The notes under the pieces were generated by a model. That model was not told where the DNA came from. It searched no databases and worked only from the letters and a program-made list of their open reading frames with translations. Position numbers and translations under genes: made by a program. Shown piece by piece: positions 1-10,155 of a DNA stretch of 64,000 nucleotides (its first letter is position 1; each line of letters begins with the position of its first letter). The stretch is from Dermatemys mawii (lineage: Eukaryota > Chordata > Testudines > Dermatemydidae). The stretch is from the NCBI GenBank assembly GCA_007922305.1, contig ML677335.1, positions 41,416,949 through 41,480,948 on the forward strand. Direction: 5' to 3'.

Positions 1-284
1 TGTGTTATTTTAATCACTTGGGTGATTTCTCTCAGAAAATTCTGTAGCATATTCATGCCCTGTTACCTGCACTAGGTGTTCAGCTAGCAGCATGAGGTTC
101 CTGTCATGGAGCAATGCCTAGCATGGAGCTTATACACCTAGCAACAGGGTGTGACCACTGACCCTAGATTTCTTCTGGGTGTTCTGGGACATGTGATCTA
201 GAAAGTGAATGACAATTTTGTCACAGGCAGGTTTAACTGTAATTGTAGTAGGACTTGAGAAGTTGTGTGTTTATATTCAAAGCA

Positions 285-297
285 GACAATGATTTAG
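285..297. repeat. Target-site duplication, left copy (PLE insertion)
   Basis: The 13 bases GACAATGATTTAG lie directly left of the Penelope-like element and recur exactly at 1627-1639 directly right of it. A perfect 13-bp duplication at both edges marks the precise insertion limits and argues for a fairly recent event. Confidence 0.9.
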
Positions 298-472
298 TGA
301 CAAAGAGTCCTGTGGCACCTTAAAGACTAACTAAAATTTTTTAGAGCATAAGCTTTCGTGGGCTAATACCCACTTCATCGGATGCATGCAGTGGAAGTAT
401 CCAGGGGCAGGTATAAATAGGTAGGCAAGAACCAGGTGGGAGATAACAAGGTTAGTCCAATCAGGCTGAACC
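298..472 (+). repeat. PLE terminal repeat, left arm of 175-bp inverted repeat
   Basis: The reverse complement of 1410-1584 aligns end to end with this segment without gaps. By eye I count 4 mismatches in 175 bases, about 98% identity. It begins TGACAAAGAGTCC at the insertion edge and contains the minus-strand ribozyme-like motif at 344-381. An inner 9-bp inverted repeat (GATAACAAG with CTTGTTATC) straddles its inner edge at 441-483. Confidence 0.9.
344..381 (-). ncRNA. Hammerhead-ribozyme-like motif in left PLE terminal repeat
   Basis: Read on the minus strand, the order is CCGATGA, then stem II (GTGGG, loop TATTAG, CCCAC), then GAAA, then a tiny stem III (AGC, loop TTAT, GCT), then C at the expected cleavage position. 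This matches the type I minimal hammerhead layout CUGANGA - stem II - GAAA - stem III - UH. The core reads CCGANGA, so the conserved U4 is replaced by C, which would be expected to cripple cleavage. Stem I pairing is not obvious. Hammerheads are known in PLE terminal repeats, which supports the reading; activity is not implied. Confidence 0.6.
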
Positions 473-718
473 AGCTTGTTATCTCTAATCAGGGCGGGTG
501 AGGTGTTCCTCTAGCAGTTGAACTGGAGGTGTGAATAGCGAGAGAAGAGAAGCTGCTTTTGTAGTTAGCTAGCCATTCAAAATCTCTATTCAGTCCCAAA
601 TTGATTGTGTCAAATTTGCAAATGAATTGCAGCTCTGCAGTCTCTCTTTGCAGTCTGGACTTGAAGTTTTTTTGCTGCAAAATGCTGACCTTTAAATCTT
701 TTATGGTGTGTCCGGTGA

Positions 719-770
719 GGTTGAAGTGCTCTCCTACAGGTTTTTGAATATTGCCATTCCTGATATCTGA
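719..770 (-). repeat. 52-bp direct repeat inside PLE, copy 1 (native endonuclease position)
   Basis: This segment encodes the SDIRNGNIQKPVGEHFNL part of the endonuclease and recurs at 1358-1409 in the same orientation with a single mismatch. This is the native copy, because the endonuclease domain continues on both sides of it. Confidence 0.85.
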
Positions 771-1357
771 TTTGTGACCATTTATCCTTTTTCGTAGGGA
801 CTGTCCAGTTTGGCTGATGTACATAGCAGAGGGACATTGCTGGCACATAATGGCGTATATTACATTGGTAGATGTGCAGGTGAATGAACCAGTGATGGTG
901 TGGCTGATCTGGTTTGGTCCTGTGATGGTGTTGCTGGTGTAGAGGTGTGGGCAGAGTTGGCATCGAGGTTTATTACATGGATTGGTTCCTGAGTTAGAGT
1001 TATTATGGCGCGGTGTGCTGTTGCTGGTGAGAATATGCTTGAGGTTGGAAGGTTGTCTGTAGGCCAGGACTGGCCTGCCTCCCAAGGCCTGTGAAAGTGA
1101 GGGATTGTTGTCCAGGATGGGTTGTAGATCACTGATGATGCGTTGGAGAGGTTTTAACTGAGGACTGTAGGTGATGGCCAGTGGTGTTCTGTTGTTTTCT
1201 TTCTTGGGCTTGTCTTGCAGCAGCAGGCTTCTGGGTACACATCTGGCCCTGTTGATCTGTGTCCTTATTTCCTTGTTGTTTCTGAGGCTGTGAATAGCAT
1301 TGCGTTCTGCTCGACTAAGGTTGTAAGGCAGGCGATTCTTGGGAGACTGATTCCCAA

Positions 1358-1409
1358 GGTTGAAGTGCTCTCCTACAGGTTTTTGTATATTGCCATTCCT
1401 GATATCTGA
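1358..1409 (-). repeat. 52-bp direct repeat inside PLE, copy 2 (displaced to 5' end of open frame)
   Basis: This copy is 51/52 identical to 719-770. It sits between the right terminal repeat (starting 1410) and the N-terminal-like motif, and it is read in the same frame as the endonuclease. It is probably a trace of the tandem or 5'-truncated arrangements PLEs make during integration, or of a template switch. Confidence 0.8.
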
Positions 1410-1584
1410 GGTTCAGCCTCATTGGACTAACCCTGTTATCTCCCACCTGGTTCTTGCCTACCTATTTATACCTGCCCCTGGATACTTCCACTGCATGCAT
1501 CCGACGAAGTGGGTATTAGCCCACGAAAGCTTATGCTCTAAAAAATTTTAGTTAGTCTTTAAGGTGCCACAGGACTTTTTGTCA
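1410..1584 (-). repeat. PLE terminal repeat, right arm of 175-bp inverted repeat
   Basis: Inverted copy of 298-472 with 4 mismatches by eye. It is followed by 41 bases not found at the left end before the target-site duplication begins. It contains the plus-strand hammerhead-like motif at 1501-1538. Confidence 0.9.
1501..1538 (+). ncRNA. Hammerhead-ribozyme-like motif in right PLE terminal repeat
   Basis: The plus strand reads CCGACGA, stem II (GTGGG / CCCAC with loop TATTAG), GAAA, stem III AGC-TTAT-GCT, then C. It is the inverted partner of the motif at 344-381, differing by one base in the variable core position (CGA versus TGA), with the same U4-to-C change in the core. The two motifs therefore point toward the element interior on opposite strands. 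Confidence 0.6.
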
Positions 1585-1626
1585 CTTCTGCAATTCCAGA
1601 CTAACACGGCTACCCCTCTGATTCTT

Positions 1627-1639
1627 GACAATGATTTAG
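1627..1639. repeat. Target-site duplication, right copy (PLE insertion)
   Basis: Exact copy of GACAATGATTTAG at 285-297. After it the flanking DNA resumes (GTGGTTCTAG), so the empty site can be predicted precisely. Confidence 0.9.
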
Positions 1640-3489
1640 GTGGTTCTAGTGCCATCATGTTAGTAAAAGGGATCAATTTCTGAATGCCGGAGTAGTTCTT
1701 AACTCTTTTAGTGAGGGATTTGGGGCACTGTGTGTGTGTGTAGTGGGCTGATATGAACAGCCACAGAGCCTTCTTGTACTAGAACTCGGGCATTGCTGGA
1801 GGGACAGCAGAAACCCACATTAGCTCAGGGGATTCTTTCCAGCACATCATGGTTTTTTGTTTAGCCAGCGGTCTCGTCTTAATCTTTTTAAATAGAAACA
1901 TTCTCTGGTTCTTTGAAGTACCCCAATATCTTGCAGCACACTAGTATTTGCCAATCTCTAATAAATGCTCATCAAGGAGGTCCATCATAAAAGGTTACGT
2001 GAGCATTCATGAAAATGGGCTGAGGCTCATGGAAGCATTAGGTCTTGAACCTACATCTCCGTTTCAGTGTGTCTGAGCCTTAATACAAACATTTCACATA
2101 GAACTACCATTTATTAATGTGACCCTACTTGCTAAGGTTCATTAGAGCAGATCTATTTTGATACCCTCAGTCAACATTCTTTGTTTTTACTTGGTGATCA
2201 CAATATTACCAGTTACAGCCTAAGGGTCTCTTTGGAATGACACCAAGATTTTAATGGAGCTCTCACAAGGTAAAACAAAACTCTGGCCATGGTCTTAGAT
2301 TCAGCTTTATTTTCAACATACTAGCTCTGCAGGCTAGGCAAGATTTTAAACATTTAAACAGCAGTACTAACTTATGCCAAATACAGAACTTATGAGGCCT
2401 AGTCCTTGGCACACTAGGTCCTAATCCTATGCTGAGGTCGCTGCACAGAGCGCCTGTGTAGAGTTCATTGCAGGACTGGGGGTAGGATGTTCAGCCAGCC
2501 ACATTACTCATTAGCAGGATGTTCTACTAACTTTGGGTTTTATCCAGCAAACTCCCTCACATGACTAGTTCCCATTGAAATCAGAAGGGCTATGCAACAG
2601 TCAGGTCTCCAGGCATGAATAAGAGTTCCTAATACATCTGCAATTTGGATTGCACCCCATTCTGCCGGCACTCTTGGGGCTGTATTAAAATTAATATTTG
2701 TTATCTATTTAAAAATGAAGTTTAAACATCTCCTCAAAACTCAATGTTTTTAAATATGGAACCTCCGCTCCCAGCATGTAACTTAATTTGTACCCCTTCA
2801 TCTCTCCCCTAAACTGGTCATGCATTGACGCATTAGTAAGATACAAAAGGGCATTAAGGATGTATGCAGGGAAACTTAAATTATCTAGGTTATCTGACAT
2901 TTGGAAACATTCCGTGAAATAAAAACAAACAAACTTTCTTTTCCTGAAATTCCATTTTGCTAGGGTTTATATGTCCCCCAAGTCACAAAGCACTCAGTGT
3001 TTATCTGTATTGTAACTGAAGAAAGCTGTCGAAACCTGGATCATCACATACACAACATGAATTCTATTTTGGTCTGTTTTCTTCACCAGTCATGTACAGA
3101 TCATTCAACACACAGGAGCCTAAGTTGACCCCATTTACTAACCTACTGCTCCTGTCAACTGTCTTATGGCTTGGCTCCTTTACTTGTTCAACTTTGCAAC
3201 TGATCTTTAAAGGCCTTTATTTTGTGTACTAGCCAATATTGAGAGGTTGCAGGTTGGTTTCTCCAGTGTTAAACAGGTGGACTAGATGAGCTCTGTTAGT
3301 TTAGGTTAACTCATTTGTTTTTAACAATGTTGATTTCACTTCCCTATGGTCTTTAACAAGTCTAAATCTCATTGAAAAAAGATTAATTTAAATCTTTCCA
3401 TGTTTATTTGGGCATGTTACAATTAATTTCATATGTGGGGAATTTCCTGCCTTTATAAAATCCCCGTTGCTTGAGGTGTCTCAATGGAC
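1640..3489. other. Unannotated noncoding stretch
   Basis: I see no gene, RNA gene or recognisable repeat here apart from a short GT run near 1720-1742. Open frames are short and lack family motifs. Confidence 0.5.
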
Positions 3490-3575
3490 AGCAGAGAACA
3501 AGCCTGCATTGGATGGGGGGATAGAACTGATGAGCCAATAGATCTTTTCCAGCTCTGACTTCTAATTCTATACCC
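3490..3575 (+). mobile_element. CR1-like LINE 3' tail fragment
   Basis: The phrase 'GCATTGGATGGGGGGATAG' followed by 'AATAGATCTTTTCCAGCTCT' and 'GACTTCTAATTCTA' resembles the 3' UTR and tail of a CR1 subfamily in reptiles. It is short and diverged, with no coding part. Confidence 0.4.
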
Positions 3576-6500
3576 ACATGGATGCAATGCTCTCAACTGG
3601 ACAACTTCACAGAAGTCAAATGGAGTTGTTTCTGTTTACACCAAAGCTGAATTTGGCCCTATGAGAATAAGGGAATTGGTTGTCCATTGAGAGATACATT
3701 TCTTGCCTTAGAAAGTATAAATTAACACGACACAATGTTTTTCAAAAGAGGCTTCCAAGGAGCAGTGGTAGGTCAATGACAGAAACTGGGGATCTGGGAA
3801 TAAGAGAACAATGCAAAACAATGCAGAATGTTTCACCACACCCACAAACCAAAACTGGACCAAAAAAATGTTTCCACAGTCTGTATCCCATCAAATATCC
3901 TGTCTATAGCAACGCAAGTTTTGCCTGAATAAAGTACTGTGTCCTATTAATGGAACTGAATGGCCAGCGTTCTGATATTTAATTCCCCCTCTTTCCCAAG
4001 ACAACTCAGAAACCAGTTCATAATTTGACACAAAAAAGAAAGGTGTTCTGGACAGTTTTGTAAGAATAAACAGCAATTATTGAATTGCTGTTAAATAATA
4101 ATGATCCCAGCACTGGTGGTTATATTCAGTAAATAACCTTACTTTTTTTGTATTTTGTATTAGATTTTTCTGGGCTCATCAGATATTGAGCGTCGCTCAG
4201 TTCACTGCATATATCTTTATATTGCAATCAATGTAATGGTACATACTTTTCATAGACATCAGACCTTAATATTAATTTGTTCTTATTTATATACTACAGA
4301 AAGACACAGAACATCTTCACTTCAATGATAAAGCCTTCATTCAAAATAAAGTATGGTTATATCATCACTGGGGTTAAGAAGATTTTATGTTTACTACTTG
4401 AAAGATTAATGGGTCACTCAAGCATTTACATTCTCATACATTTTTATGACAGTGCTATGAAGTAAATTTGATCTATGTGCAGAATAAAATGATAGGTTTA
4501 AATGTCTAACAGCTGCTCTTTTGAATTTCAGCAATGTTTTAAGTGTTGCTACCATTTAGCACTTCCACTGCTCACTGCAATTTACTGTTTGCCTCCATTA
4601 GTTATTTGTATTTCGACAGGAAGACAAAAGGAAAAGAATTAGGTACAGAGAACACAGTTTTACTTACTTTAAGCCACCTGAACTGAATAAATCTGAGAGG
4701 TGAGCAGATTATAAATGATAAGATCTTTGTATAAAGCATTTAAAGTGAAGAAGAGCCACTCAGTGAGGTTACAAACATTCTTCCAATGGTCCCGGTTTGT
4801 TTGAAGGATCCTTCATGTTTTCAATTGCATTAGAATGTCCTGCTGCTCTCTGAGTTAATTCTGTAGGGTAAACAAACGGAGGGGCTGATTTCAGAGAAGC
4901 AATCCATGGAACAGCAACAAGGTTAGCAGTGCAGCAAGTAACTCTGGGCTTATGGCCACATCAGATGAGACTGCCTTGAATGCTGTTGCATTCTTTTCTC
5001 ATGTGGGTTGCAAAGCACATGCAGTAAGTTGCCCAGCACATTGAAATCACTCATTAACACACTGGAAAAATGTTGTACCAGGTATTTACGTGTGGGCTGG
5101 CAGGCAGCAGCATTTAGTTTGGGATCATTAGAGGACCTGGGCTTTTGAAGTGGTATCGTTCTTTCTGGCCACGAAAGCATGATTTCTGATCATTAAAGCG
5201 ATGCTGCTATTTCACTGCAGGATCTTAAATCTGGGAGAAGGGTGCTGCTCCAGTGCCTTAGGCTGTGTCCACTGAAAAACCTGGACATTCCCTCACTTAG
5301 TTCTCTTGCAAAGAGGCAAATCCACAGACCATGCAAATGGGAAGTGAAATATCTGAAGACGCAGGATCACGTTGTGACTGGCTCACATGAACACACAAAT
5401 ACAGGAAAAGGTACAAGCAGCGTCCAGCTCTGCATAAGGTCTGACCACAATCTAGGTAGGGAAGCCATGCACTGTTGCTAGTTCCCAGAGGGGCTCTGCT
5501 ATTATTCCTCTCCATCTATGCATATACACCCTATAATAAGGCAGGCCGCCTTCTTCTTAGCTGCCTTATGACTCAGTGCCCAGTGTCTCCGAGGCTAAGT
5601 TGGACAAAAAAACTAACAAAAAACAGGTCCACAGCTCATCCTTTGCATCTCCATCTCTCCTCCCAGGGACTCTGGCAGTCCCACTGCTCCTGTAGCTCTC
5701 TGGCTCACTCCCCTTCAGCCAGCTCCTCTTCCCAATTGGTCCTGCTCCCTGCCAGTGCTGTTCTCACTGCACTGCTCTCTGACCCTTTGTAAGCCAGGTG
5801 CAGCCCTGTCCCTTTAACTGGCCCATCTGAGAGCACCAGCTTCGGCACAGAGGAACCTACTTCACTGATGGGGCCAGCCACTCCATGACATACCCTCTGC
5901 CTATCCATTTTCATACATTGCAGTGGCCCCTCCTCTGGCACAGCCAGTGTCTTCACGGCGCAACCCGGCCCACTCAGGTGCTTGCGCATTTTAAACCCCG
6001 ATGCTCCTGTATTTGTTCTGAAAGTGGCACCACATATTTAATATGGGATAGGACACCAGCAGGCAGATGAGGACAGTTTCCAAAAGCCAGAGTCCTGACA
6101 TAGAGGCCATTAAGTCAGAGAAGGCATAGCTCTGGGAGTACATGTTATTTTGGGTTAATGACACAAACTTGCAGACAAGTCAATCTAATGCACTTACTAC
6201 ATTTCACATGGGATGAGGCTCTGTTTAACACAGCCATGGTGGGGACAGAGTTCCTCAACTTCTGCCAATTCTGGCACAAGGCAATTAAAGGAGGCAGGCA
6301 GGATCTGACGGCACCCTTCTCACCTAGCATTGCTTGCCCTAAGGCAGTCACTTTGGGCCATGCTGTGATATGTGCTCTCATGCTGGGTAGCACTTTACTC
6401 CAGATGTAGCCCCGCTGAAGTAAGTGGGACTATCTGTGGGGTATGGTACATCTCACAACCTTGCCCTCTATGTGAACATGAAAAGAAAAGACCACATTTA

Positions 6501-6892
6501 AATTCCACATCCTACCAATAAATCCATCAGAAGCCTAATTTTATGTTAGGAATGATGCCTCTAGCAATACTTGTGTGGCCCAGAAAGGAGAAGGTTTAAT
6601 ATTTGATAAAATTCTCTACCCTGGCCTTCACCTGCTTCTGCTCCTGGAAGTGCTTTCTCTCTTTCAGAGACTCAAAACCCTAGTGGCTTCTTCATGCTCA
6701 TCCAGTTAAGGAGCAGAAAGCCTATTCTGTGAGTTATATGGACTAGATACAACCAGCTCTGTTTACACATCACTCCCCTTCTTCTGACACCAGTGGCACT
6801 CCTCTGCCAAATGATAGTATTAGTCTGGAGCCATGCAGATCGATTTATCCTCTGCTGGGTGGCCAATGGTATGGAGTCTGGGTATAGTCTGA
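3576..6892. other. Unannotated noncoding stretch, AT-rich then C/T-rich
   Basis: There is no supportable gene. 4071-4090 is a small perfect palindrome (CAGCAATT, loop ATTG, AATTGCTG). 4080-4760 is AT-rich and free of recognised repeats. About 5540-5990 is C/T-rich with long low-stop frames on both strands (to 105 codons) and could be an old LTR fragment, but I see no end motif, primer site or duplication to support this. Confidence 0.4.
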
Positions 6893-7183
6893 GGCTTTGT
6901 CTACACTAGCACTTTTGTCAGCAAAACTTCTGTCGGTCAGGGGTGTGAAAAAACCCATCCCCAACTGATATGTTTCACCAACAAAAGCACCGCTGTGGCA
7001 GCACTGTCAATGGAAAAGCATCTCCTGTCAACGTATCTACCATCGCTTATGGGGGGTGTCTTAATTATGTCGGTAGCAGAGCTCTCTGCTGTTGACAGAG
7101 AACAGCTTCACGGGAGAACTTACGGTGGCGCAGCTGCAGCAGTACAGCTGTGCCACTGTAAGGTCCGTAGTGTAGACATAGCC
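6893..7183 (+). mobile_element. MITE (non-autonomous DNA transposon) with TGTCTACACTA-type inverted ends
   Basis: The left end reads GGCTTTGTCTACACTAGCAC, and the reverse complement of the right end reads GGCTATGTCTACACTACGGA, giving imperfect terminal inverted repeats of about 17 bp. Internal phrases such as 'GGTCAGGGGTGTG' and 'CAGAGCTCTCTGCTGTTGAC' are characteristic of an abundant MITE I associate with turtles. It has no coding capacity. A clear flanking duplication was not found. Confidence 0.7.
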
Positions 7184-9104
7184 TAAGTGTAGCCAGTTTT
7201 ATTTACACACATACACTAGACCCAGAACAGTTGTGGCCACAAACAACCTGCAGTCAATCTCGTTCCTGGGTTCTCAGCCTGAACGCCAATGCCTGGCTTC
7301 CAGGGAGCAACTCTGCCTCAAGAATTGACTCCAATCTGAGAGTAAGACAGAGAACAAACTCCGCTGCAGCTCACACAGCTCTCTCTACTCAGATAAAAAA
7401 GATTATACCCACCAGCAGGCCTTTTACAACTGAACACCCGCTGGTCACACTCAGAGAAAGGACTGGAAGACTATGTATATCAGCACCACCTGACGGAACA
7501 ACATTTTCCATCCATGCTCTCAGTCAAAACCATTTCCTTACCCCAAATAAAAGAAAGGAAAAAAGGAAAAGGATGGTTCAGAAGCAAATAGGGAGAAGGG
7601 TAAGAAGGGTGGGTCTTTTTGTTAAGGTACAGGGCTGGGAATCAAGAGTCCTTGGCATACTTGCTATCTTGCCAAGCCCAAATGTGAGACCAATGTGTAA
7701 CTAAGGTCCAAAGTGAGAGATGCAAAAAACCCACAACAAATACCATGAAGGAAACTTTAAATTCAGTGGGATTCATCCTTGCAATGTAGATAACTTTACA
7801 GAGCTTCAGTTTTAGGATTCTTTATTTCTGACAGTCAATAATAAAAGAGAGGGTACACCTATTTTGTGTGGAGCACTGTAATTTAGGGACTAAAACAAAT
7901 GACACTCGAAATGGAGGATATTTCAGAGTCCTGGACCTTGGCTCCATTTCCAGCTCTGCCAGAGACGACTAAGGTGGAGATTTCCAAAAAAGATGGGTGC
8001 TTTGGAGTGGATTAATTTTTGGGTGCTGCACTTATGGCACCCTAAATGGACTAAGAGTTTCAGAGAGAGCTGAGCACCTCATAATCAGTCCCCTTTAATG
8101 TGTCAAGTGAAGCCCCAAAAACTGGCGCATTCCAAATCACCAGTCATGTCTGAAAATCTCATCCTAGCTAATCCTTCAGTGCAAGCTCCCAAAGGGACTT
8201 GGGCTCAGCATTTCTGCGCCTTTTCTAAAAAAATATAGATGCCTCCCCACTCAATAGCATCTTCAGCCTCACGTTACACACCATGGCTCCCTTTACAATG
8301 CGCGGGGAGAGTTAGTCTAGTTAGAAATTCATATAAGCCAGCAAGCTGAGTGGAGAGCTGAGCTAGCCATTATGAAAGGCCAAAGCAAGGGGTATGACCT
8401 AGCACTTAACTCAAGGCCAGAGGGAAGCACCTCCCTCATCTTGGGAATCAATATTCATTAGCTCAGAGATTTGAATTGTGGGGTCTCACATCCCAGAGAG
8501 TGCCTTAACCATCAATTTGTAGATCCAATCGCTCTCTCCTTGGCCCAGTGAATATTTAAAACAAAGTGGAACAGCTTTAAACAGGAGCGAGTGAGAAAAA
8601 AACCCAGCCCAGAATACAAGATAGCGTGCGACTAAGGAGACAAACCTGGGATGTAGGGACACCTTAGTTCAAGTCCTTGCTTCAAATCACTCAGGGAGGG
8701 GATTAAAAACAATTTCCCCACATCCCATGTGAGTACCCAAACCCTAGCTGTATACAGGGTATTTGGGAACACTGACCCCATCTAGCTGTCCTCTGTGCAA
8801 GACCCAAAATGGTAGGCATGCTCCAAGAACATCTACTGGATCAGCCTTGTAGGCGAGATACCATGATCATAACAGTAAGCATTCCTCCACCTAGGGATCA
8901 GGTGGAGCTAGACACCAAGCAGCTTGGTGGCATCAGGACTTAGGTGACTTTGCGCACGTTCACTGGTTGAAACTTAGTTGCCTTAGGGAGTCGTTCTGGC
9001 CAAAACCTCAGCATGGCTAGAATTAGGCAGCAGTTTAGTTTGAGGATCTCAGTGGTGTTTACATGTTGGACTTAGAGTGGCAGCTGGAAGCCCCTTTGTA
9101 AAAG
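7184..9104. other. Unannotated noncoding stretch with a weak relic at 7974-8160
   Basis: No gene is supported. 7924-7970 ('TTTCCAGCTCTGCCAGAGAC') looks like a short MIR head. 7974-8160 starts 'GGAGATTTCCAAAAAAGA' and ends 'GTCTGAAAATCTCATC', an imperfect inverted layout shared with 30644-30735, so it may be an old palindromic MITE. The 157-codon frame at 7231-7704 has no recognisable domain and a composition typical of chance. Confidence 0.35.
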
Positions 9105-9190
9105 TAGTTGTCTATGCCTGAATTTGCCCATCTGTACAATGGTGTTAATATTTCTCTACTTCACAAGGATGTTGCAGGGATTAATTAATG
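9105..9190 (+). mobile_element. MIR-type SINE fragment
   Basis: The order 'TTTGCCCATCTGTACAATGG', then 'TACTTCACAAGGATGTTGCA', then 'GGGATTAATTAATG' follows the MIR core (cats such as 'CCATCTGTAAAATGGGG'). It is diverged and lacks the tRNA-like head. Confidence 0.5.
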
Positions 9191-10013
9191 ATTTTAAAGC
9201 ACACATTTATTGGGATGGAAGGATGGGATACCAGAACACATGCAAGTTATTCTGATGATATGTACTCTGTGACAAACACACCACAAAATAGTGCATATCA
9301 TCATCAGATTTTGGACAACATGAACTTCTGTATGCTTAAAAATAAAAATTTTTTCCAGCTAAAGTTTTCAAAGAAGATGAATTGTTATAATGAAGCAAAG
9401 CATTAATGAACCGTAAATTAAGCTGATGAGGTGTCTGCACAGCCCCATTAATAAGTGATACTTGAACAGAGAGTGCATGTGTTCATTTGTGAGAAATTCC
9501 ATTTCCAGTGTCAAGTACAGACTTTTCTCCTCAATCCTTTGTTACAAAGGGAGCTTTCAAAAAACAACAATTATTTTTGTATAAAAAAGCACCCTAACCA
9601 CAATGTATATGGCATAATTATTCCTATTCAATAAATCAGAAACAGCAGTCGCTGTTTATTATAATAGTATTAGCTAACATTAGTTCCCCCCACAAATAGA
9701 TTAGTTGCCCAGTTCCTCCAAACTTACTTCATTATGACTAATAAAAACCAGATAAATAAATGTAGATACACAAATTAGGACCCATGTAATATTATTAACG
9801 CTAGCATAATTTACAGTCCCAAGAAAACTTCTAGCAAGGTATAAATTCACATGCTGAAGAAAATAAATGAAAAGATAATTAGACTCTAATTAAGATCACA
9901 CTTTGATGTACAGCTGCAAGGATGCACAGTAATGGCTGCAGCCTCATTAACCATGTAGGTACAGCATTTGTTCATACTTTTAATCAGGGATTAAGCTTAT
10001 TTTACTGTTAAAG
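9191..10013. other. AT-rich unannotated stretch
   Basis: There is no gene and no recognised repeat. 9540-9990 is AT-rich with several TAAT-type words and could include conserved noncoding sequence, but nothing in a single sequence proves that. Confidence 0.3.
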
Positions 10014-10155
10014 GCACTGATTCAGTCAGACATTCAAGCACATGCTTAAATTGAAGACAATGCATTTAAGTGTTTTTCTGAATAGAGCTGGGATTATTCA
10101 CATGTTTCAGGTTAAGCCTGTGCTTAAGTACTTTGCTGAATTACAGTCAAACAGA
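10014..10155. repeat. Imperfect palindromic MITE-like repeat
   Basis: The first half holds 'AAGCACATGCTTAAATTGAA' and the second half 'GCCTGTGCTTAAGTACTTTG', the inverted arrangement common in the short 'CATGCTTAA' palindromic repeats of reptiles. A related piece is at 22619-22690. It is diverged and noncoding. Confidence 0.35.

Larger units (their letters stand above)
489..1412 (-). pseudogene. PLE open frame: linker plus CCHH/GIY-YIG-like endonuclease, RT core missing
   Basis: The minus-strand frame is open for 308 codons from just after a TGA at 1413-1415. The first 109 codons contain no ATG, so an initiation-dependent reading starts late or not at all. In order: a short segment matching the endonuclease (NGNIQKPVGEHFNL), then LPYNLSRAERNAIHSLR, which resembles the N-terminal motif of PLE proteins, then PRSLLLQDKPKK and ITYSPQLKPLQRIISDLQP, which resemble the region after the RT, then PVLAYRQPSNLKHIL. 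The CNKPRCQLCPH zinc-finger-like motif and a GIY-YIG-like domain (NVIYAIMCQQC, YISQTGQSLRKRINGH, GEHFNLTGH) follow. The usual YIG is YIS. RT motifs are absent, which suggests an in-frame internal deletion that fused flanking parts. It would make no functional retroelement protein alone. Confidence 0.75.
298..1626 (-). mobile_element. Penelope-like retroelement, internally deleted copy with inverted terminal repeats
   Basis: A 1,329-bp insertion lies between perfect 13-bp target-site duplications. Its ends are near-identical inverted repeats (298-472 and 1410-1584), and a 41-bp tail (1586-1626, containing 'CTAACACGGCTACC') is present only on the right. The minus strand carries an open frame with the CxxC/H zinc-finger and GIY-YIG-like endonuclease module typical of Penelope-like elements (PLEs). 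PLEs are known for terminal repeats (pLTRs) in direct or inverted orientation and for hammerhead ribozymes inside them; both are seen here. I see no reverse-transcriptase core (no YxDD-type motif), so this is a shortened, non-autonomous copy. The family assignment rests on motif recognition. Confidence 0.85.

Noticed and set aside
4071..4090. Perfect palindrome with 8-bp arms
   Set aside because: An 8-bp inverted repeat in AT-rich DNA is expected by chance in 64 kb.
7231..7704. 157-codon plus-strand frame
   Set aside because: No family motif, no Kozak-like start, no sign of codon bias, and no splice or polyadenylation context.
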